Source: Thermoanaerobacterium sp. CMT5567-10 (lineage in GTDB: Bacteria; Bacillota; Thermoanaerobacteria; Thermoanaerobacterales; Thermoanaerobacteraceae). From it: DNA of 64,000 bases. Location of the stretch: assembly GCF_030534315.2 (NCBI RefSeq), contig NZ_CP130558.2, positions 1,237,501 to 1,301,500 of the forward strand. The letters are read 5' to 3'. The notes beneath the pieces are model-generated. The model did no database searches, was not told the DNA's origin, and was given only the letters and a program-made list of their open reading frames with translations. Below are positions 33,171-40,813 of this stretch, piece by piece. Both the position numbers and the translations under genes were made by a program. Within the stretch, counting starts at the first letter, position 1; every line of letters starts with the position of its first letter.

Positions 33171-33208
33171 TGTGGTAGGTATTATTAGCGGACATTCGTC
33201 CTCCCACC
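33171..33208 (-). promoter_or_regulatory. Candidate L1-binding mRNA site (23S rRNA mimic)
   Basis: In the 59-base gap between rplK and rplA the mRNA reads GGTGGGAGG, a small hairpin GGAC-GAAT-GTCC, then AATAATACC and TACCAC. The strands GGTGGGAG and AATACC/ACC copy both sides of the L1-binding helix in 23S rRNA (GGUGGGAG and AAAUACCACC in Escherichia coli, from memory). It ends 1-2 bases before the rplA Shine-Dalgarno, so L1 bound here would block rplA initiation. Confidence 0.65.
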
Positions 33209-33216
33209 GTAATCCT

Positions 33217-33642
33217 CTATTGTTCTACTTCAATGCCCATGCTTCTAGCTGTACCAGCTATCATCCTCATAGCAGCTTCTATATCTGATGCATTCAAATC
33301 TTTCATCTTAAGTTCAGCTATTTCTCTGACTTTATCTTTTGTTATCTTTGCAACTTTTTGTTTATTTGGCTGCGGCGAACCACTTTCAATGCCAGCTGCT
33401 TTCTTTAGAAGCACTGCCGCAGGCGGCGTCTTTGTGATGAAAGAAAATGATCTATCAGCGTATATTGTAATAACTACAGGAATGATTAAACCAGCTTGTT
33501 TAGCAGTTCTTTCATTAAATTCTTTACAAAAGCCCATTATGTTGACACCATGTGGTCCAAGTGCTGTACCTACTGGTGGAGCTGGTGTTGCCTTTCCTGC
33601 AGGTAACTGTATCTTCACCACTGCAGCAACTTTTTTAGCCAT
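33217..33642 (-). CDS. rplK: 50S ribosomal protein L11
   Basis: L11 (141 residues) at the GTPase-associated centre. [20 protein letters not shown] with the proline hinge, and the rRNA-binding C-terminal domain ([20 protein letters not shown]) are diagnostic. GGAGGTG precedes the ATG. It lies 25 bases after nusG. Confidence 0.97.
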   Translation of the reverse strand: MAKKVAAVVKIQLPAGKATPAPPVGTALGPHGVNIMGFCKEFNERTAKQAGLIIPVVITIYADRSFSFITKTPPAAVLLKKAAGIESGSPQPNKQKVAKITKDKVREIAELKMKDLNASDIEAAMRMIAGTARSMGIEVEQ

Positions 33643-33667
33643 ATTTACACCTCCTAATTTATGTCAT

Positions 33668-34195
33668 TTATTGGATTTTTTGAATCTGGACAAAGTCAAA
33701 TTCGACTGGAGTCTCTCTTCCAAACATCGAAATCAAAACTTTAGCCTTTTGTCTGTCAAGGTAAATTTCTTCAACAACACCGATGAAATTTTCAAGTGGC
33801 CCAGCAATAACTCTAACACTATCGCCTACTTTTATATCTACTGACGTCTGTGCTTCTTTAATGCCTAAGCTTCTGACTTCCGCTTCAGTAAGTGGTACTG
33901 GCTTAGAACCAGGTCCAACGAAGCCAGTTACGCCTCTGGTATTCCTGACAACATACCATGATTCATCATTCATGACCATCTTCACAAGTACATATCCAGG
34001 AAATACCTTTCTGTCAACAGATTTCTTTTTACCGTCTTTAATCTCTACCACTTTTTCTGTCGGAACTACAATCTGATGTATTAAGTTTTGAAGGTTTCTA
34101 TTTTCAACAGACTTTTCCAGATTCGCTTTAACTTTATTTTCATATCCGGAATAAGTATGAACTACATACCATTTAGCTGAGTTCGTTTCAGACAT
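33668..34195 (-). CDS. nusG: Transcription termination/antitermination factor NusG
   Basis: NusG (175 residues) binds the RNA polymerase clamp and couples transcription to Rho or the ribosome. The NGN domain (AKWYVVHTYSGYENKVK; FPGYVLVKMVMNDESWYVVR; GVTGFVG) and the C-terminal KOW motif (GDSVRVIAGPLENFIGVVEE) are clear. The start is unusual. The only strong Shine-Dalgarno, AAGGAGG at 34220-34226, lies 24 bases before the ATG at 34195, with a small hairpin between. The ATG at 34219 is directly adjacent to GGAGG, too close to use. Confidence 0.93.
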   Translation of the reverse strand: MSETNSAKWYVVHTYSGYENKVKANLEKSVENRNLQNLIHQIVVPTEKVVEIKDGKKKSVDRKVFPGYVLVKMVMNDESWYVVRNTRGVTGFVGPGSKPVPLTEAEVRSLGIKEAQTSVDIKVGDSVRVIAGPLENFIGVVEEIYLDRQKAKVLISMFGRETPVEFDFVQIQKIQ

Positions 34196-34203
34196 CTTCG
34201 ATT

Positions 34204-34218
34204 TGGGGATTGACCCCA
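34204..34218 (-). promoter_or_regulatory. Hairpin between Shine-Dalgarno and nusG start
   Basis: TGGGG-TCAAT-CCCCA forms a 5-bp GC-rich stem between the AAGGAGG site and the nusG ATG. Folding removes 15 of the 24 bases, leaving an effective spacing of about 9, which is optimal. Confidence 0.55.
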
Positions 34219-34225
34219 TCCTCCT

Positions 34226-34426
34226 TTAACTTTTTATAATTAATTTCAGTAGATAGCTAAAGGCCGAGTCTGCAAGAAATATCAATAAAGTAAATGCTAT
34301 TACAACGACTAGTACAACTTCAGTATATGTCAGCAAATCATTTCTTGTTGGCCACGTAACTTTTTTCATCTCGGCTTTTATTTCCCTAAAAAACTTCCCG
34401 ACTTTTCTCCTTTCATCGGCAGCCAT
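34226..34426 (-). CDS. secE: Preprotein translocase subunit SecE
   Basis: SecE (66 residues), the clamp around SecY. An amphipathic N-terminal helix with KKVTWPTRNDLLTYTEVV is followed by one membrane helix (about 40-60). It lies between rpmG and nusG in the conserved order. The stop codon overlaps the nusG Shine-Dalgarno. Confidence 0.95.
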   Translation of the reverse strand: MAADERRKVGKFFREIKAEMKKVTWPTRNDLLTYTEVVLVVVIAFTLLIFLADSAFSYLLKLIIKS

Positions 34427-34454
34427 CGAATCACATCCCTTTATAACATGTATT

Positions 34455-34604
34455 TTACCTTGTCTCTTTATGCAATGTATGTTTTCTGCAGAATCTACAG
34501 TATTTCATAAGCTCTATCCTATCAGGATCATTTTTCTTATTTTTCGTAGTGTTATAGTTCCTTTGCTTACATTCCGTGCAAGCTAATGTGATCTTAACCC
34601 GCAA
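34455..34604 (-). CDS. rpmG: 50S ribosomal protein L33 (zinc form)
   Basis: A 49-residue L33: [20 protein letters not shown] and [20 protein letters not shown]. CxxC pairs at C9/C12 and C36/C39 make the zinc site. The start is TTG with GGGAGGTG 8 bases upstream; an adjacent TTG is the alternative. It begins the rpmG-secE-nusG unit behind a consensus promoter. Confidence 0.95.
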   Translation of the reverse strand: MRVKITLACTECKQRNYNTTKNKKNDPDRIELMKYCRFCRKHTLHKETR

Positions 34605-34640
34605 CAATTCCACCTCCCGGAATTTAAAACTACTTTTAAA

Positions 34641-34669
34641 ACTTTATCATAAATATTAATTTATGTCAA
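34641..34669 (-). promoter_or_regulatory. Promoter of rpmG-secE-nusG
   Basis: TTGACA (34664-34669) and TAAAGT (34641-34646) are 17 bases apart on the minus strand, between the tuf copy 2 terminator and rpmG. The distance to rpmG is about 35 bases. Confidence 0.82.
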
Positions 34670-34690
34670 TCTAATTAATTGTATAGACCC

Positions 34691-34724
34691 AAAAAAAGCC
34701 AGGTAAAATACCCAGCCCTTTTTT
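34691..34724 (-). terminator. Intrinsic terminator after tuf copy 2
   Basis: On the minus strand GGGCTGGGTA pairs with TACCTGGCTT (with G-T wobbles) around a TTT loop, flanked by A-rich and T-rich runs (CTTTTTTT). It overlaps the tuf stop and ends the tRNA-Thr-tuf unit. Confidence 0.78.
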
Positions 34725-35925
34725 ATGACAGAATCTTGGAAACAACACCGGCTCCTACTGTGTGTCCGCCTTCCCTTATAGCAAATTTTAATCCTTCTTC
34801 CATTGCTATCGGTGTTATTAATTCTATTGTCATCGTTACATGGTCTCCAGGCATTACCATCTCTACGCCCTCTGGTAATTCTATTACTCCTGTTACGTCT
34901 GTCGTCCTGAAGTAGAACTGTGGCCTGTATCCATTGAAGAATGGTGTATGTCTTCCACCTTCTTCTTTTGTTAACACGTATACTTGTCCTTCAAATTTCG
35001 TGTGCGGTTTTACTGAACCTGGTTTCGCTAATACTTGTCCTCTTTCTACTTCTTCTCTCGTTACTCCTCTTAACAGTACTCCTATGTTATCTCCTGCTTC
35101 TGCTTCGTCTAATGTCTTCCTGAACATCTCTAATCCTGTTACTACTGTCTTCTTGCTTTCATCTGATAAGCCTATTATCTCTACTTCGTCTCCTACTTTT
35201 AATTTGCCTCTCTCTACTCTTCCTGTTGCTACTGTTCCTCTTCCTGTTATCGTAAATACATCTTCTACTGGCATCAGGAACGGCTTATCTACATCTCTTT
35301 CTGGTGTCGGTATATAACTGTCTACTACATCCATTAATTCCCATATCTTCCCGCACCACTGACAGTCTCTTTGTCCGCATCCACATTCCATCGCTTTTAA
35401 TGCTGATCCTACTACTATCGGTGTGTCGTCTCCTGGGAATTCATATTCGTTTAACAGTTCTCTTACTTCCATCTCTACTAGCTCTATTAATTCTTGGTCG
35501 TCTACCATGTCTGCTTTGTTTAGAAATACTACAATGTATGGTACTCCTACCTGCCTTGCTAAGAGTATGTGCTCTCTTGTCTGCGGCATTGGACCGTCTG
35601 CTGCTGATACTACTAGTATCGCTCCGTCCATCTGCGCTGCTCCTGTTATCATGTTCTTTACATAGTCTGCGTGTCCTGGACAGTCTACATGCGCATAGTG
35701 CCTTTTATCTGTCTCGTATTCTACGTGCATTGTGTTTATTGTGATTCCTCTTGCTTTCTCTTCTGGTGCTTTGTCTATTTCGTCATATGCTGTCGCTTGT
35801 GCCATTCCTTGTTTTGATAATACTATTGTTATCGCTGATGTTAACGTCGTTTTGCCATGGTCTACGTGCCCTATTGTTCCTATGTTTGCATGGGGTTTCT
35901 TTCTTTCAAATTTTTGCTTCGCCAT
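34723..35925 (-). CDS. tuf: Elongation factor Tu, copy 2
   Basis: Second EF-Tu gene (400 residues), identical in protein to copy 1 except the final residue (Ser for Ala). All G motifs and the C181/C183/C188/C191 cluster are shared. It sits between tRNA-Thr and rpmG, while in Bacillus rpmG follows sigH directly. It is probably transcribed with the tRNA from the promoter at 36096-36124. The two genes carry the same codons, so expression level must be set by promoter and flanks. Confidence 0.98.
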   Translation of the reverse strand: MAKQKFERKKPHANIGTIGHVDHGKTTLTSAITIVLSKQGMAQATAYDEIDKAPEEKARGITINTMHVEYETDKRHYAHVDCPGHADYVKNMITGAAQMDGAILVVSAADGPMPQTREHILLARQVGVPYIVVFLNKADMVDDQELIELVEMEVRELLNEYEFPGDDTPIVVGSALKAMECGCGQRDCQWCGKIWELMDVVDSYIPTPERDVDKPFLMPVEDVFTITGRGTVATGRVERGKLKVGDEVEIIGLSDESKKTVVTGLEMFRKTLDEAEAGDNIGVLLRGVTREEVERGQVLAKPGSVKPHTKFEGQVYVLTKEEGGRHTPFFNGYRPQFYFRTTDVTGVIELPEGVEMVMPGDHVTMTIELITPIAMEEGLKFAIREGGHTVGAGVVSKILS

Positions 35926-35939
35926 TTCTTTTTCCTCCT
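34730..35939 (-). repeat. 1.2-kb direct repeat, tuf copy 2
   Basis: Partner of 19185-20394, apparently identical over about 1,210 bases including the ribosome-binding site. The repeats flank the essential rpoBC, rplJL and str genes, so a deletion between them would be lethal while duplication or conversion is tolerated. Confidence 0.85.
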
Positions 35940-35994
35940 ACTTTAATAAACTCATCCACGCGTTTCTATTGTTTTAAATATAAAAAAATAAAAT

Positions 35995-36070
35995 TGGAGC
36001 CCATGACCGGGATTGAACCGGTGACCTCCGCCTTACCAAGGCGACGCTCTACCAACTGAGCTACGTGGGC
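35995..36070 (-). tRNA. tRNA-Thr (anticodon GGT)
   Basis: A complete 76-base cloverleaf on the minus strand. The acceptor GCCCACG pairs with CATGGGC (one wobble), the D arm is GCTCAGTTGGTAGAGC, the anticodon stem/loop is TCGCC-TTGGTAA-GGCGG, and the T arm is ACCGG-TTCAATC-CCGGT. The anticodon GGT is at 36035-36037 and decodes ACC/ACU. The 3' CCA is encoded. It has its own promoter and lies 55 bases before tuf copy 2. Confidence 0.97.
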
Positions 36071-36095
36071 AATCATTATTTTGCATCGATTTTAA

Positions 36096-36124
36096 ATTTT
36101 ACTATAAAAGCTTTAAAATGTCAA
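36096..36124 (-). promoter_or_regulatory. Promoter of tRNA-Thr and tuf copy 2
   Basis: TTGACA (36119-36124), 17 bases, TAAAAT (36096-36101) on the minus strand, just after the sigH stop. It is close to the consensus and well placed for the tRNA. Confidence 0.85.
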
Positions 36125-36127
36125 TAG

Positions 36128-36772
36128 TTAACTATTTCTCATCTCGAGATACCTTTCAAGTTTCCTCTTGACTCTCTGGAGGGCATTATCTATTGATTTT
36201 ACATGTCTTCTAAGCTCAACAGCAATTTCTTGATACGATTTGCCATCAAGATAAGATATAAGCACTTCCCACTCAAGATCGCTTAACATTTCTCCAATCT
36301 TGTTTTCGATGTTAACGTATTCCTCTCGATTTATTATTAACTCTTCAGGATCAGATATACACTCGCTCGATACAACATCCATCAAAGTTCTATCAGATTC
36401 TTCTTCAAAGATAGGTTTATTCAGAGAAACATAAGAATTTAGAGGAATATGCTTCTGTCTTGTTGCAGTCTTAATAGCAGTTATCATCTGTCTTGTTATG
36501 CATAGTTCCGCAAACGCTTTAAATGAAGAAAGCTTATCACTTTTAAAATCACGAATAGCCTTATACAGACCAATCATACCTTCTTGCACAATATCTTCTT
36601 TGTCTGCGCCGACTAAAAAGTAGGAACGTGCTTTTGCTTTGACAAAAGAATAGTACTTATCAATGATAAATTCTAATGCTGCTTCATTGCCCTTCTGAGC
36701 TTCTTCTACGACATCGCCTTCATCCATTGATGAAAATACATTGTATAAATCTATTTGTGCCCCCGATTTCAC
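36128..36772 (-). CDS. sigH: RNA polymerase sporulation sigma factor SigH
   Basis: Sigma-H (214 residues), the sigma factor for the transition to stationary phase and early sporulation. Region 2 is seen in DKEDIVQEGMIGLYKAIRDF, with the -10-recognition segment around FAELCITRQMITAIKTATRQ. Region 4 has the helix-turn-helix GKSYQEIAVELRRHVKSIDN. The GTG start at 36772 has GGAGGCG 6 bases upstream. The order cysS-mrnC-rlmB-rae1-sigH matches Bacillus. Its presence indicates an endospore-former lineage. Confidence 0.95.
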   Translation of the reverse strand: MKSGAQIDLYNVFSSMDEGDVVEEAQKGNEAALEFIIDKYYSFVKAKARSYFLVGADKEDIVQEGMIGLYKAIRDFKSDKLSSFKAFAELCITRQMITAIKTATRQKHIPLNSYVSLNKPIFEEESDRTLMDVVSSECISDPEELIINREEYVNIENKIGEMLSDLEWEVLISYLDGKSYQEIAVELRRHVKSIDNALQRVKRKLERYLEMRNS

Positions 36773-36810
36773 AAAAATCGCCTCCGCTTATAGGCCAAGT
36801 TCACATAATA

Positions 36811-36839
36811 ATTATACTTTTATTCAAGAATATAGTCAA
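36811..36839 (-). promoter_or_regulatory. Promoter of sigH
   Basis: TTGACT (36834-36839) and TATAAT (36811-36816) with a 17-base spacer on the minus strand, in the gap between the rae1 stop and sigH. It is a sigma-A-type promoter. I see no obvious AbrB or Spo0A box, though AbrB has no strict consensus. Confidence 0.85.
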
Positions 36840-36851
36840 GAATATTTTTTA

Positions 36852-37346
36852 TCATTCAGCCATTTTCCGCAGTTTTTTTATAATTTCCTCAGAAAGCCTT
36901 GATTCAATACTATCCTTTTTATCATCTTTTGCATATAATTTCTTTTTGTTTTCCAAATAATCATTCAATTCTTCGTATAATTCCCTAGCTGACATTCTTA
37001 TGGCCCCTTGAGCCAAAACAACTTGCTGTAAAACCCAGTCAGAAGTTACTACAACAACCTTATCCTTTTTAATTATATCTTTTATGATTCCTTCTATATA
37101 ACTATCTGCAGATTCACCTTCTTTCGTATATACAACCTCAAGCCCGCTGTAGTATTCATGCTTTTGCTGGTTTCCTTTTACATACATTGCATCAAAAACC
37201 AATATTATGTTAAATCCTGTATACCCTCTAAAATTTAAAAGTATATCTATCAATTTCTGCCTGGCATCTTCAAGACTGCTTTTAGCTTCAAGCTTTAAAT
37301 CTTGCCAATTGTTTATTATGTTATATCCATCTATTACCATATACAT
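36852..37346 (-). CDS. rae1: Ribosome-associated endonuclease Rae1/YacP (NYN domain)
   Basis: A 164-residue NYN/PIN-like nuclease. The motif VIDGYNIINNW, the central VFDAMYVKG, the ESADSYIEGIIKD block and VVTSDWVLQQVVL carry the acidic residues of the family. In Bacillus the homologue enters the ribosomal A site and cleaves mRNA during translation. The ATG at 37346 follows AAGGCGTGA at the end of rlmB. Confidence 0.85.
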   Translation of the reverse strand: MYMVIDGYNIINNWQDLKLEAKSSLEDARQKLIDILLNFRGYTGFNIILVFDAMYVKGNQQKHEYYSGLEVVYTKEGESADSYIEGIIKDIIKKDKVVVVTSDWVLQQVVLAQGAIRMSARELYEELNDYLENKKKLYAKDDKKDSIESRLSEEIIKKLRKMAE

Positions 37347-37350
37347 CAGA

Positions 37351-38097
37351 TCACGCCTTACCCATCCTCTGTCTTACAATCTCATACATAAAAATAGAAG
37401 CCGCAACCGACGCATTTAAAGAATTTATATTTCCTCTCATGGGTATTTTCGCTATATAATCACAATTCTTTTTTGTAAGTTCAGACATTCCTTCTCCTTC
37501 GCTGCCTATTACAATTGCTACAGGCAAAGTATAATCGACATTTTGAAAATCGACGTCTGTATCTAAACTACTTCCAACAATCCAAACACCTTGCTTTTTA
37601 AGATTATGTATAGCATTGTTTATATTAGAAACTTTAGCTATTTTAATGTATTCGGTAGCACCTGCTGACGTTTTTACAACTGTACTATTGACAACAGCGG
37701 ATCTTCTCTTTGGTATAATAATACCATGAGCAGAAAAAGCTTCTGCAGTCCTTATTATGGCACCCAGATTATGTGTATCAGTAATTCCATCTAATAGCAA
37801 AATAAAAGGCTTTTCACCTCTTTCATCTGCATATTCAAGTATGTCTTCAATTTCATAATACTTGTATAAGGAACATAAAGCTGCAATTCCTTGGTGATTG
37901 CCATAATTAGACAGTTTATCCAAAGTTCCATTATCTGTCGTAGAAACGATTATATTTTTATCCCTTGCTGCTTTTATAATCTTAGAGATATTACCCTTTG
38001 CATTTTTTGATACATATATTTTTTCAATTTCACGACCGCTATTAATAGCTTCCAAAACAGGATTTCTTCCGTATATTATATTTTCATTTTCCTTCAT
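37351..38097 (-). CDS. rlmB: 23S rRNA (guanosine-2'-O-)-methyltransferase RlmB
   Basis: SpoU-family methyltransferase (248 residues) predicted to methylate G2251 in the P-loop of 23S rRNA. An N-terminal substrate-binding domain (IIYGRNPVLEAI) precedes the knotted SPOUT domain with DTHNLGAIIRTAEAF, IVIGSEGEGMS and the Ser/Asn-rich NSLNASVAASIFMYE knot. It lies between mrnC and rae1. Confidence 0.92.
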   Translation of the reverse strand: MKENENIIYGRNPVLEAINSGREIEKIYVSKNAKGNISKIIKAARDKNIIVSTTDNGTLDKLSNYGNHQGIAALCSLYKYYEIEDILEYADERGEKPFILLLDGITDTHNLGAIIRTAEAFSAHGIIIPKRRSAVVNSTVVKTSAGATEYIKIAKVSNINNAIHNLKKQGVWIVGSSLDTDVDFQNVDYTLPVAIVIGSEGEGMSELTKKNCDYIAKIPMRGNINSLNASVAASIFMYEIVRQRMGKA

Positions 38098-38111
38098 AAT
38101 CTAACCCTCAT

Positions 38112-38522
38112 TTATATTATATTTAATGCACAGTTAAGTATTTCATCTAGCCTATCGTATCTTCCTAAAAGATATAAATATCCTAATAGTGCCTCAAATG
38201 CAGTAGCCAGCCGGTACTCTTCAATACCAGCGTGCTTTGGAATAGTTGCACTTTTTACATTTCGCCCTCTCCTTATTATGTCCTTTTCTTCTTCGTCAAA
38301 AATATCATAAAGCTTTTTTAAAATTTCAGACTGAGATGATGCTTTAACATATTGTACACATTCTTTATGAATTTTATTTATAGGCCTATTCCCCTTAACA
38401 GCGATATTAGTTCTTATAAATAAATCATAAACACTATCGCCAATAAAAGCCATTATAAGTGGAGATAAGCTCATAACCTCTTGTTTTGAAAGTATTTTAT
38501 TGTTTTTTATAAACTTATCCAT
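38112..38522 (-). CDS. mrnC: Mini-ribonuclease 3
   Basis: MrnC (136 residues) matures 23S rRNA ends. It is an RNase III catalytic domain without the double-stranded RNA-binding domain. Catalytic stretches are MAFIGDSVYDLFIRT and TAFEALLGYLYLLG. The ATG at 38522 overlaps the cysS stop as TAATG, with GAGG 5 bases upstream; an upstream GTG would extend it by five residues. Confidence 0.92.
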   Translation of the reverse strand: MDKFIKNNKILSKQEVMSLSPLIMAFIGDSVYDLFIRTNIAVKGNRPINKIHKECVQYVKASSQSEILKKLYDIFDEEEKDIIRRGRNVKSATIPKHAGIEEYRLATAFEALLGYLYLLGRYDRLDEILNCALNII

Positions 38523-39916
38523 TAAATCCTCTTCCACCTTACTCCACTAGGAGTATCTTCTAACGCTATCCCTTGTTTTTTAAGCTCATCTCTTATTTTA
38601 TCAGCTTCTGCCCAATTTTTCGCCTTTCTAGCTTCCTCTCGCTTTTCTATCAATTTCTTTATTTCATCATCAATCAATTCACGATTTTTATATGATATAC
38701 CAAGTACAGAAGACAGTTTTAAAAATATATCTAATATATATTCTATCAATTCTTTAGGAGAATTTCCATCAATATTTGTATTAATATCCCTCACCATCTC
38801 GAAGATGACCGAAATAGCATCGGCAGTATTAAAATCGTCGTCCATTGCTTCTTCGAACCTTCTTTTATATTCATCATATTTCTCTTTATATGCTTTTTCC
38901 TCATCACTTAACTTCCTATTTAAAGCAACATCTAAAAGATGTCTAAGATTGTCAACTGTATTGCTTAACCTTAAAAATCCATTTTTTGACTGTTCCAGAA
39001 GGTCATGACTGAAATTTATAGGATTTCTGTAATGTGATGTCAACATGAAAAATCTCAATACTTCTGGATCATATTGGCTTGTTATATCCCTTACAGTAAA
39101 AAAGTTATTTTTTGATTTTGACATTTTTTCGTTATTGATATTTAGATATCCAATATGCATCCAGAATCTTGCAAATTCCGCATCATTAGCAGCTTCACTT
39201 TGTGCTATCTCATTTTCATGATGCGGAAATATCAAATCAGGACCTCCTGCATGTATATCTAGTGTTTTCCCTAGATATTTTGTTGACATTGTAGAGCATT
39301 CAATGTGCCAGCCAGGTCTTCCTTTTCCCCATGGACTATCCCAGGAAGGTTCCCCTTCTTTAGCGGCTTTCCACAGGACAAAATCCGTTGGATTTTTTTT
39401 ATCCTCATTTACTTCTATCCTCGCTCCTACTTTTAGTTCATCGATATTTTTATGCGAAAGCTTACCATATTCTTTGAACTTCGTCGTGTCGTAATATACA
39501 TCGCCATTTAATACGTAAGCAAATCCTTTATCTATCAATTTCTTTACAAAATTGATTATATCATTGATGTTTTCGGTGGCCCTTGGATGAACCGTAGCTC
39601 TTTTTATACCAAGGCTATCTGCATCTTTAAAATATTCCTTAATATATCTGTCAGCCAATTCCTTGACAGTCGTATTTTCTTCATGTGATCTCTTAATAAG
39701 TTTATCATCTATGTCAGTAAAATTCTGTACATAGTTCACCTTATATCCTTTATATTCAAGGTATCTTCTGACTGTATCAAAAACTATAAACGCTCTTGCG
39801 TTTCCTATGTGGATAAAATTATATACAGTTGGACCACATACATACATGTTTACGATATTATCATTCAAAGGAACAAACTCTTCTTTTTTTCTCGTCAACG
39901 TATTATATATCTTCAT
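38522..39916 (-). CDS. cysS: Cysteinyl-tRNA synthetase
   Basis: Class I synthetase (464 residues) charging tRNA-Cys. C27 in [10 protein letters not shown] and WHIECSTMS, with HHENE, form the zinc/cysteine site. The HIGH motif is HIGN (36-39), and KMSKS is intact. The ATG at 39916 has GGAGG 9 bases upstream within the end of cysE, so the start overlaps cysE. The pair is under the Cys T-box. Confidence 0.96.
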   Translation of the reverse strand: MKIYNTLTRKKEEFVPLNDNIVNMYVCGPTVYNFIHIGNARAFIVFDTVRRYLEYKGYKVNYVQNFTDIDDKLIKRSHEENTTVKELADRYIKEYFKDADSLGIKRATVHPRATENINDIINFVKKLIDKGFAYVLNGDVYYDTTKFKEYGKLSHKNIDELKVGARIEVNEDKKNPTDFVLWKAAKEGEPSWDSPWGKGRPGWHIECSTMSTKYLGKTLDIHAGGPDLIFPHHENEIAQSEAANDAEFARFWMHIGYLNINNEKMSKSKNNFFTVRDITSQYDPEVLRFFMLTSHYRNPINFSHDLLEQSKNGFLRLSNTVDNLRHLLDVALNRKLSDEEKAYKEKYDEYKRRFEEAMDDDFNTADAISVIFEMVRDINTNIDGNSPKELIEYILDIFLKLSSVLGISYKNRELIDDEIKKLIEKREEARKAKNWAEADKIRDELKKQGIALEDTPSGVRWKRI

Positions 39917-40574
39917 CTCTATCATCCTCCATGTTATTCATATAAGATTCTAGTCTCTTTATCCTAGCTCTCAAACTTCTGATTTCGTCCTCTATAGGAT
40001 CAGGTAACTTACCGTGTTCTAAGTCAATATTTAATCTTGAAGCAGATTTCACCTTTATATTGTCTTTTTTCACGCAATGTCCCGGAACACCCACAACAGT
40101 ACAATTAGGCGGAACGTCGTGCAGTACAACAGCACCTGCTCCTATTTTTGTATTATCGCCTATTTTGATAGGACCTAAAACTTTAGCACCACTTCCTATT
40201 ACAACGTTGTTCCCTATTGTAGGGTGCCTTTTCCCTTTATCTTTTCCAGTGCCTCCCAGTGTAACACCCTGATACAGTGTTACATTGTCACCTATTTCTG
40301 TAGTCTCTCCTATAACTACTCCCATGCCATGGTCTATAAAAAATCCCTTGCCTATTTTTGCGCCAGGATGTATTTCAATCCCAGTGAAAAATCTGCTAAA
40401 TTGCGATATAAGCCTTGATAATAACAATAGTTTCCTATTGTATAGATAGTGAGCAATTCTATGCATTATTATAGCATGAAATCCCGGATAGCATAAAACC
40501 ACTTCTAAAACGCTTTTGGCAGCCGGATCCCTTTCAAATACTACTTTTATATCCTCCTTCAATGTTTTAAACAT
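39903..40574 (-). CDS. cysE: Serine O-acetyltransferase
   Basis: Converts serine and acetyl-CoA to O-acetylserine, the first step of cysteine synthesis (223 residues). A short helical N-terminus precedes hexapeptide repeats of the left-handed beta helix ([40 protein letters not shown]). The catalytic His is in IDHGMG. The C-terminus is charged and longer than needed for the fold. The ATG at 40574 follows AAGGGG by 10 bases. It sits directly after the T-box terminator. Confidence 0.93.
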   Translation of the reverse strand: MFKTLKEDIKVVFERDPAAKSVLEVVLCYPGFHAIIMHRIAHYLYNRKLLLLSRLISQFSRFFTGIEIHPGAKIGKGFFIDHGMGVVIGETTEIGDNVTLYQGVTLGGTGKDKGKRHPTIGNNVVIGSGAKVLGPIKIGDNTKIGAGAVVLHDVPPNCTVVGVPGHCVKKDNIKVKSASRLNIDLEHGKLPDPIEDEIRSLRARIKRLESYMNNMEDDRDEDI

Positions 40575-40609
40575 CAAAATCAATCCCCTTTTGAAAAAAT
40601 TAAATCAAT

Positions 40610-40645
40610 GGTAAAAAAATCCCCCATCATCCAGAGACGAGGGGG
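40610..40645 (-). terminator. T-box terminator hairpin
   Basis: CCCCCTCGTC pairs with GATGATGGGGG (one bulge), followed by ATTTTTTTACC on the minus strand. It is the terminator arm of the T-box before cysE and competes with the antiterminator formed by the GTGGAACCGCG motif. Confidence 0.9.
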
Positions 40646-40812
40646 CTCGCGGTTCCACTCTGATTGAGTAAACTCCACTTGTATTTATAACGGATACCCG
40701 TACGCTTAATTGCGTATAGCTCATGGGTGCACTTCACACAATATATCCAGAAGCTGCTTTCAGCCCATGACAGCTCCTCTCTTTTGGAATCTACTATGCT
40801 ACTCTCCCACTC
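40610..40812 (-). ncRNA. T-box leader, cysteine-specific, of cysE-cysS
   Basis: The leader between gltX and cysE has the T-box sequence GAGTGGAACCGCG (complement 40648-40662), whose core pairs with an uncharged tRNA acceptor end. A stem I domain includes AGAGAGGAGCT and CTGAAAGCAGCT. The specifier loop reads GAAG-TGC-ACCC, giving a TGC codon at 40729-40731, which specifies cysteine. This matches the downstream genes for cysteine synthesis and cysteinyl-tRNA formation. Uncharged tRNA-Cys should permit read-through. The 5' boundary near the gltX stop is approximate. Confidence 0.92.
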
Positions 40813-40813
40813 A

